Source of the DNA: Bin65 sp965221645
GTDB taxonomy: Bacteria; Pseudomonadota; Alphaproteobacteria; Bin65
Length of the DNA: 64,000 nt
Assembly: GCA_965221645.1 (NCBI GenBank)
Contig: OZ244899.1
Span: 310,001-374,000, forward strand
Direction: 5' to 3'
Below, piece by piece: positions 58,026-64,000 of the stretch (its first letter is position 1; the number at the start of each line of letters is the position of its first letter). The translations under genes were made by a program, and so were the position numbers. The notes beneath the pieces are model-generated. The model ran no database searches. It was not told the origin of the DNA and saw nothing but the letters and a program-made list of their open reading frames with translations.

Positions 58026-60242
58026 ATGGTGCATCAGGCGACGTCGGGGGTGACGGGGCGGTCGGTTTCCCGTCGCGGTTTTCTGGCCGGTTCGGGGCTC
58101 CTGTTCGGTGTTGCGGTCGGCGGGGGTTCGGTTGCGGTTTTCGATGCGCGTGCGGCGACGGGCTTCGTGCCGAGCGCGTGGGTGCGGATCGGGACCGACG
58201 ACACGGTGACGATCGTGGCGCCGGCGGGCGAGATGGGTCAGGGCGTGTACACGGCGATGCCGATGCTGTTTGCCGAGGAGATGGGTGCGGACTGGTCGAA
58301 GGTCCGTGTCGTGGACGCGTTTCACGACCCGAAGGTTTTCGGGAACCCGATGTTCGGGAACCTGATGCTGACCGGGGGGAGCCGGACGACCCGTGGCTAC
58401 TGGGACAAGCTCCGGATTGCGGGGGCCCAGGTCCGTGCGGTGCTGATCGGGGCGGTTTCGGAGAAGGCGGGTGTTCCTGCGGGCGCGTTGCGGGCGCTGG
58501 AGGGCCGTGTGGTGCATGCGGCTTCGGGGCGGTCGTGGCGCTTTGGCGAGATTGCGGGCTTTGCGGCGGTTCCCTCGCGGATGCCTGCGGTGAGCGTGCG
58601 CGACCTGAAGCGTCCGGAGGCGTGGACGATCATCGGCAGCGAGACGATCGGGCGTGTCGACATTCCGGACAAGGTGACGGGCGCGGCGCGGTTCGGCATC
58701 GACCACCATGTCGAGGGGATGCTGTACGCCGCGATCCTGCGGGCGCCGGTCCAGGGCGAGAAGCCGGTGACGTTCGACAGGGAGGCGGCGCTGAAGGTGA
58801 AGGGTGTGGTTTCGGTCGTCGGACTTCCCTTCGGGGTCGGCGTCCTGGCGACGGACATCCGGGCGTCGCAGGCAGGCAAGGAACTGCTGGAGGTGACGTG
58901 GTCCCGGACGGCGAAGGCCCGGGGCTACACGACGGCGCAGGTCCGTCGGGACTACATGGCGGCGGCCGGGGACTGGAGCCGCAAGGGTGCGGTGGCGTTC
59001 CGGCAGGGCGATGCGGACGCGGCCCTGAAGGGCGGTGTCCGGCGGCACGGTGCGAGCTACTGGGCGGACCACGTGTATCACGCGACGATGGAGCCGATGA
59101 ACACGGTTGCCCATGTCCGGGGCGACACGGTGGAGGTGTGGACGCCGACGCAGGCGCCGAGCATCGTGGCGCTGGTTGCGGCGAAGGTGGCCGGGACGAG
59201 GCCGAACAGGGTGACGGTGCACCCGACCTACATGGGCGGGGGTTTCGGTCGTCGCGTCGAGCAGGACATCACGGTGGACGCGGTTCTCCTGTCGAAGCTG
59301 AGCGGCAAGCCGGTGAAGGTGGTGTGGAGCCGGGAGGACGACACGCGTCACGGCCTGTACCGCCCGGCGGTCGGCCAGCGTCTGGAGGCGTCGCTGGACG
59401 CGTCGGGCCGGATCGTTGCGTGGAAGCACCGCGTGGTGAGCGAGTCGGTGTTCGGACGGTTTCAGCCGTCGGCGCTGAAGGCGGCGAAGGGCGTGGACCA
59501 CGCGGTCGTCGACGGTCACCAGCTGATGTACGCCATTCCGCACCAGTTTCACGACTACGTGCGCGAGGAGCGTGGCGTTGCGGTCGGCTTCTGGCGGTCC
59601 GTGGGTCCGGGGTACACCAAGTTTGCGGTGGAGACCTTCGTCGACGAACTGGCGCGGTCTGCGGGGCAGGACCCGGTTTCCTACCGTCTGTCGATGCTGA
59701 AGGACGCGCGGGCGCGGAAGGTGCTCGGGGCGGCGGCGGAGATGGCGGGATGGGGGTCGCGGGCGTTGCCTGCGGGCCACGCGCTGGGGGTGTGCTATTG
59801 CGGCTATCCGACGTTCTGGCAGACGCACATTGCGCTGGTCGCCGAGGTCTCGGTGGACGCGTCGCGCGGGCAGGTCTCGGTTCACAGGGTCTTCACGGCG
59901 CTGGATCCGGGGGTCTCGGTGCATCCGGACAACGTCGTCGCGCAGGTTCAGGGCGGCATTCTTCACGGCATCGGTCATGCGCTGCACGAACGGATCACGT
60001 TCGAGGACGGCGTGGTGCAGCAGTCGAACTTCCACGACTACCGGGTCCTTCGGATGGACGAGGTGCCGGAGGTGGCGGTCCGGGTGATGCCGTCGATGAA
60101 GGACCCGCCCGGCGGGATGGGCGAAGTGGCGCTTCCGCCGGTCGCCCCGGCGATCGCCAACGCGATCTTTGCCGCCACCGGCACGATGCTGCGCGAACTG
60201 CCGATGAACCCGGAGCGGGTCAGGGCGGCGCTCCGGGGCTAG
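58026..60242 (+). CDS. iorB: Isoquinoline 1-oxidoreductase-like beta subunit, molybdopterin-binding
   Basis: 738 residues. A twin-arginine signal (SRRGFL, residues 15-20) sends the folded, cofactor-loaded subunit to the periplasm together with IorA. Landmarks: GEMGQGVYTAMPMLFAEEM, the central RSVGPGYTKF loop, and AIANAIFAATG with the downstream active-site region near GGMGEVALPPVAPA. The last two include the expected Glu of xanthine-dehydrogenase-type enzymes. No FAD subunit is present, which is normal for IorAB, where a cytochrome accepts electrons. The G/C-biased codons leave the opposite strand open for over 2.4 kb. That and the adjacent IS630 relative suggest horizontal gain. Confidence 0.9.
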   Translation: MVHQATSGVTGRSVSRRGFLAGSGLLFGVAVGGGSVAVFDARAATGFVPSAWVRIGTDDTVTIVAPAGEMGQGVYTAMPMLFAEEMGADWSKVRVVDAFHDPKVFGNPMFGNLMLTGGSRTTRGYWDKLRIAGAQVRAVLIGAVSEKAGVPAGALRALEGRVVHAASGRSWRFGEIAGFAAVPSRMPAVSVRDLKRPEAWTIIGSETIGRVDIPDKVTGAARFGIDHHVEGMLYAAILRAPVQGEKPVTFDREAALKVKGVVSVVGLPFGVGVLATDIRASQAGKELLEVTWSRTAKARGYTTAQVRRDYMAAAGDWSRKGAVAFRQGDADAALKGGVRRHGASYWADHVYHATMEPMNTVAHVRGDTVEVWTPTQAPSIVALVAAKVAGTRPNRVTVHPTYMGGGFGRRVEQDITVDAVLLSKLSGKPVKVVWSREDDTRHGLYRPAVGQRLEASLDASGRIVAWKHRVVSESVFGRFQPSALKAAKGVDHAVVDGHQLMYAIPHQFHDYVREERGVAVGFWRSVGPGYTKFAVETFVDELARSAGQDPVSYRLSMLKDARARKVLGAAAEMAGWGSRALPAGHALGVCYCGYPTFWQTHIALVAEVSVDASRGQVSVHRVFTALDPGVSVHPDNVVAQVQGGILHGIGHALHERITFEDGVVQQSNFHDYRVLRMDEVPEVAVRVMPSMKDPPGGMGEVALPPVAPAIANAIFAATGTMLRELPMNPERVRAALRG

Positions 60243-60445
60243 GCGCACCACGCCCGCAAGACCGAGGCCCCGGAACCGGCCCCTCTCCACAGACCCGAGA
60301 CCCGGCCCGAAGCAGCCGAAGAACCGTCTCGGTGTCGACGCCGCAGGACCGTCTCGTCCGGCACGATTCGGCAGTCCGCTCGGCCATTCCTCAAAGGCGC
60401 GGCCCGCAGGGCGAGCGGGTCAATCCGGAAATCCCGCCGCCCCTA

Positions 60446-60612
60446 GTGGTTTGATTCATGCATCACGGCGATCAAGGGATACATCGCGCACCACAATGCC
60501 CACCACGCCCGTCCGTTCCGCTGGAGCCGGAAGCCGGAGGACCTCGTCGAGGCGTGCAAGGGAGGACACCGGAGGCTTCAGGAAATGGCATCATATGCAT
60601 GAATCAAACCAC
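60446..60612. mobile_element. IS630-derived MITE
   Basis: A 167-base element between TA dinucleotides (60444-60445 and 60613-60614). It has perfect inverted ends starting GTGGTTTGATTCATGCA, and in between only the last ~50 codons of the IS630 transposase also seen at 48575-48720 (CIA.HHNAHHARPFRW-type sequence). The left end passes directly from ATTCATGCAT into internal sequence ATCACGGCGATC, as if a deletion occurred at a short shared TGCAT. It cannot move by itself but could be moved by an IS630 transposase. Confidence 0.85.
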
Positions 60613-60791
60613 TAGCCATGCGTTAGATCCTGTCAGGGAACTGTAATAGGGGATCAGAATCTTGGAAATTGCAGTATCGGATAGCAGTGGTAGAGCGGCT
60701 ACGGCTCGTGTTGTCAGCCTACAATGATCCTGTTGGAAAACGCGCCGTCCTGCATCAAGATTGAGATGGAGATGTAATGCCATAGTTCACA

Positions 60792-63700
60792 CTATCGGGT
60801 GATGAGGATATCCAGTGCCCGGATCCGGTTGAGCTGGGCATGTGCGAATTGATTTCGGTAACTGCGGAGGCAGCCGTAGCAACTCGAGTCGCAGCCGCAA
60901 TTGCCCTGCACGCGTTCAGTGGCGGCGCCAAGTACGTCGCCGAAGGTCTGTTCGTTTTCCAGCTGCGCCACCAGCCCGGCGCCGCCTGGCACGTTGTCAT
61001 ACAGCACAACCGCGGACTCGCCGGGGCGGTCTCCCCCGGTAATGGTGACGTTGAGGTCGGTGTCCGGGACTTCGAGCGTGTCCGCTGCGCCAAGCAGGAC
61101 CGCGTAGGCGACCGAATACGCATCCCACTCGTCATGGACCATCGCAAACTGTAGGCGCACGACATCAGTAGCCAGTTCGTGGCCGAGGGAGAACCGCTCC
61201 AGCGTACCCAAGCACTCCGAGTTTGAGGGCGATTTGTGGCTGGCCTGCGGTCCCACCATGTGAGTGCCGCAGGAACGACAGATGTAGAAGCCCTCCTTGT
61301 TTCGGCCTTCGCACAGGACAACCAGGACTCCGGGAACCGCCCTCGTCACCTGGACGCCCAACAGGTTCGTACTTTCGGGCTCCGTGTCGAAACCGCGGAA
61401 GAACGGCCGCGTCGTGTAGAGGCGTCGGGCGCGTCCCTGCGGCTCGGAGGGTTTCTTGAACAGGGGAGTCACAAAGCCGAATTCGGGAATGAGGTACTTC
61501 CGTTCGCCCGCGGGTGCGTCGGGGTCGCCCTCGTTCCATTGTCTGAAGTTGCGCGCATCGTCATACCGGTAATGGCGCACGGGCCATGCCTTCCCGGTGA
61601 TCGCCTTGACGCCGCAGGATTCCCATTCGAGCTTGTTGGCGACCACCTTGCCGCCCGGAGCGTACTCGGCGATCGCCTGGGACAGGTCCCGCTGAAGCGC
61701 GACACCGGTCGCTCGGCCGTCCGTGGACCGGACATCGAGCTCGACGACATCCACCGGAAACCCGTACTTCGGAATGACGGCCTTTCGGGAAAGAAAGTTG
61801 AGCGACCTTTCCTCTGCGATGGTCTTCATACGCCTGCCGATGCGCCCGACCCAGCTGCCCTTGCCTTGCTCGAAATACCCCCTTTGAAGGTGCTCCATCG
61901 CGGTGAAATCCCCGCTCACTTCGGCCTCCGCGAGAGCAAGGCGGCTGTCCTCGCCGGCTATGTTCACAACCCAGGCATCATCGTCGAGACCGACCCGCCC
62001 ATGCATGTTCTCCGGAACGATGCGGCGCATCGTTTCCTTCAGTTCCCCGTTATCTTCGCAGAAGCCGAACAGGTCGCTGGTCGCGCGAGGCGCATGCCAG
62101 CCGCCTACAAACGTTTCCACGTTCTGGAACCTGAGCGGGTCCTGCTTGAAGAACTCGGACAGGGCGACGGCAACCATATGGCGCAGAACGATCTTCTCGT
62201 TCGTCATGTGCAGACGTGGCGGATGGATAGCGCCGGCGATCACCCGGTCGACGGGCTCTTCGTAGTGATAGAGGTCGTGCGGATTGCGGCGGCAGTAGGT
62301 CAGCACCAGGCCGGGAGTGTCCCGGCGGCCCGCGCGTCCGGCGCGTTGAGCATAGTTGAACGATTCCGGCGGGACGTTGCGGAGAAATACCGAGTCCAGG
62401 TCGCCCAGATCGACGCCGACCTCGAACGTGGTGGACGAGCTGAGAAGGTGGATCTTGCCGTTCTTGAACGCATCCTGCCTTCGGCGCGCTTCCTCCGCGT
62501 CGATCTGGGCGGTGTGTTCCTCCGCACGCAGTTCCGCCGGCAAGACGGTACTCTTGTAGAGTATTCGGTAGTGATTCTCTTCAAGGCGTTCCGGCAGGGC
62601 GGGAGAGAGAGTACCGGGGCAGCGGTTCCGCGGGCAGACGCCTCGAACATTGTGGCTGCTCACTGTAGCGCAGGTGCCGCATTCCCAGATTTCGGCGGGA
62701 TTGGCCGGCTTGATCCGAAGCCAACGTGAGTCGAGCCGGAAAGTGCCATTGTCCTTCGCGGGCAGCAGCACAGGATCGCGGCCAAGCTCCCGGAGGGCGC
62801 GCCAGATACCGTTCATGAGTTTGCCTGATGCCGACCGCTTGTCGTCCCCGGACAGGCCGCTGTCCGCGAGTAATCGGCCAAGAAAATGACTCACGATGGC
62901 CGATTGCGGACCGCCCCATTGCTGGACATTGCGCCGCCGGCCCGGTGGCGCGCTGCTGAATGCCTGCTGCGGCCAGGAGGAGAGATCGTTCCATACCGGC
63001 GTTCCGGCGCCTTCGGGAAGGTCGATGGCGCGCCGCGGGCGCATCGCGTCCAGCAGATAGCCGGTCAAGACGCGCGCCTCGATTTCGGTGAGGTTCCATG
63101 GCGGTCGCAACATCGCGTCCGGCAAACGCAAGTCCCGGGGCAGAGCGACGAACCACCTGATCAGCCCGACGCCGGCTAGGGACAACCTATTCTCATCGGT
63201 TATCGCCTCGCGCAGGATGGAGGTGAGCACCTGCCGGGTTCGCTGCTCCCGCGTGTACGCTTCGCTGAACAGCCCGGCTGCTTCCCACTCCCGGAGCAAA
63301 CGGTTACGGAGGTCGTCGATCGACAAGCCCTCGTCGGCTACCGGCTCGGACATGATGGCTCTGAGAATGAGATTCCGGTCGCGCAGCTTCCCGTAGGAAT
63401 CCTCGGCGTACCAGGCGAAGAAGGCGGCCTCCTGCCGGCTGTCGGCAAAGGCGAGAACCTTGCGCCGACTCTCCGGAAGCAGTTCGTGGAGGGCAGTGGC
63501 AATCACGGTGTTGGGTCCATCGGACCCGTGCACGATTTCCTGGACGGGATCACCGACTCCGCCGCGTCCATAGCCGCAGACTGCGCACTGTTTCAGTTGA
63601 TCGGGGTACTGATCGTGCGATTCGCATTTTCTCACGCGTATTGCCGCGCCGCAGTCGCAGCCAGGCGTGGACCGCGATAACGCACCGCAGCGCCTGCACA

Positions 63701-64000
63701 GCAATTCGACCCCGTCTTCCGTCGGCAGGTAATAGTCGACGCCGAAGCCAGGATGGCTCGGCTCGCGATCGGCTTCCCTTAGCCGCCCTGTGTGCTCGCG
63801 GCCCACATAATAGTGCTGGCCGCACTCGCGACAGAGGGCGATCTCGAGCGGTTTGCCGGACGGGCCTTCGCCGCTCTCGCTCTTTCGATTGAGCACCACG
63901 GCATCGGTACCTTCCCGATGCACGAGGAAGGCACCTTCGAGCGCGCGAAGAAAGGCGTGGTAGCGCCGGGGAGATCCGTCGCGCTCGGTTTGAAGCGATT
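60792..64000 (-). CDS. DUF1998-type superfamily 2 helicase, 5' end outside the window
   Basis: At least 1069 residues, open to the window edge. Zinc-finger cysteines occur near the visible N-terminus (CRECGQHYY, CRRCG, CDCG, CAVCGYG). The helicase C-terminal domain shows LAFADSRQEAAFF, then FEVGVDLGDLDSVFLRNVPP and the arginine motif YAQRAGRAGRRDTPG. The end has the DUF1998 domain with DNVPGGAGLV and its cysteine cluster CGCDSSCYGCLRSY. The N-terminal DEAD-type ATPase domain would lie beyond 64000. Such large helicases occur in defence systems (DruE-like, DISARM-related) and in MrfA-type DNA repair. Context to the right is needed. A later GTG at 63923 is not the real start, since conserved sequence (RRYHAFLRALEGAF) precedes it. 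Confidence 0.85.
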   Translation of the reverse strand, partial: SLQTERDGSPRRYHAFLRALEGAFLVHREGTDAVVLNRKSESGEGPSGKPLEIALCRECGQHYYVGREHTGRLREADREPSHPGFGVDYYLPTEDGVELLCRRCGALSRSTPGCDCGAAIRVRKCESHDQYPDQLKQCAVCGYGRGGVGDPVQEIVHGSDGPNTVIATALHELLPESRRKVLAFADSRQEAAFFAWYAEDSYGKLRDRNLILRAIMSEPVADEGLSIDDLRNRLLREWEAAGLFSEAYTREQRTRQVLTSILREAITDENRLSLAGVGLIRWFVALPRDLRLPDAMLRPPWNLTEIEARVLTGYLLDAMRPRRAIDLPEGAGTPVWNDLSSWPQQAFSSAPPGRRRNVQQWGGPQSAIVSHFLGRLLADSGLSGDDKRSASGKLMNGIWRALRELGRDPVLLPAKDNGTFRLDSRWLRIKPANPAEIWECGTCATVSSHNVRGVCPRNRCPGTLSPALPERLEENHYRILYKSTVLPAELRAEEHTAQIDAEEARRRQDAFKNGKIHLLSSSTTFEVGVDLGDLDSVFLRNVPPESFNYAQRAGRAGRRDTPGLVLTYCRRNPHDLYHYEEPVDRVIAGAIHPPRLHMTNEKIVLRHMVAVALSEFFKQDPLRFQNVETFVGGWHAPRATSDLFGFCEDNGELKETMRRIVPENMHGRVGLDDDAWVVNIAGEDSRLALAEAEVSGDFTAMEHLQRGYFEQGKGSWVGRIGRRMKTIAEERSLNFLSRKAVIPKYGFPVDVVELDVRSTDGRATGVALQRDLSQAIAEYAPGGKVVANKLEWESCGVKAITGKAWPVRHYRYDDARNFRQWNEGDPDAPAGERKYLIPEFGFVTPLFKKPSEPQGRARRLYTTRPFFRGFDTEPESTNLLGVQVTRAVPGVLVVLCEGRNKEGFYICRSCGTHMVGPQASHKSPSNSECLGTLERFSLGHELATDVVRLQFAMVHDEWDAYSVAYAVLLGAADTLEVPDTDLNVTITGGDRPGESAVVLYDNVPGGAGLVAQLENEQTFGDVLGAATERVQGNCGCDSSCYGCLRSYRNQFAHAQLNRIRALDILITR

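Noticed and set aside
57861..60290. An 809-codon open frame on the minus strand opposite iorB
   Set aside because: Its product is an Arg/His/Pro-rich string without domains. The plus strand encodes a complete molybdenum hydroxylase with clear motifs. The opposite strand is open only because of extreme codon bias.

Overview
The window reads as the chromosome of a GC-rich alphaproteobacterium, probably Rhodospirillales-like. The evidence is gene order as much as sequence: rmuC next to def-fmt-truA; the block rnd-kdsD-lptC-lptA-lptB-rpoN-hpf-ptsN; dapD-dapE; a gltD-gltB pair; and a PQQ/alcohol-dehydrogenase island of the kind found in methylotrophic alphaproteobacteria. The genome looks mobile-element-rich and partly decaying: there are several insertion-sequence remnants, one intact IS1595-type transposon, and broken copies of efp, hpf, higB and a nuclease-like gene.

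Layout. 1-4.5 kb: a secreted protein, an outer-membrane barrel and a frameshifted PD-(D/E)XK-like gene. 4.6-13.1 kb: housekeeping genes (rmuC, def, fmt, truA, pheS, rplT, rpmI, tldD, a membrane-anchored aspartic protease). 13.2-16.2 kb: a tungstate uptake operon, tupBCA, with a membrane protein. 16.5-18.6 kb: lysine/peptidoglycan genes dapD-dapE. 19.1-26.6 kb: the LPS-transport/rpoN block and a tRNA-Leu(CAG). 27-33.2 kb: a collapsed efp, S-formylglutathione hydrolase, an IS21-type istB relic, a secreted paralogue of the first gene, an NDUFA9-like protein and uppP. 33.5-42.5 kb: gltD and gltB, separated by a 2.9-kb IS1595-family transposon. 42.7-43.3 kb: a higBA toxin-antitoxin pair with a nonsense-mutated toxin. 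43.5-57.1 kb: a PQQ-linked methanol/alcohol oxidation island, split by a 3.5-kb scar of mobile DNA. 57.6-60.2 kb: an isoquinoline-oxidoreductase-like molybdenum hydroxylase of unusual composition. 60.8 kb to the right edge: a DUF1998-type helicase that runs out of the window.

How the genes fit together. The PQQ island holds a lanthanide-type (D-x-D) quinoprotein dehydrogenase, its cytochrome c, a XoxJ-like binding protein, pqqABCDE and a four-gene set (binding protein, beta-propeller, ABC ATPase, ABC permease) that accompanies PQQ dehydrogenases. With S-formylglutathione hydrolase at 27.6 kb this suggests oxidation of methanol or another alcohol through formaldehyde to formate. The tungstate importer could supply a tungsten formate dehydrogenase, but none is visible here.

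The most unusual system is a pair of DNA methyltransferase-HNH fusion genes (about 35.3 and 50.1 kb). They share catalytic regions but have different central regions. Each has a short tandem repeat with a unit not divisible by three (5 bp and 8 bp) directly in front of the conserved methyltransferase start region. In both, the best upstream start is out of frame with the body at the present repeat number and one more repeat unit would bring it into frame. This is the layout of a phase-variable DNA-modification gene. One copy sits inside an intact IS1595-type transposon with terminal inverted repeats and an 8-bp target duplication. That duplication contains the gltB start codon.
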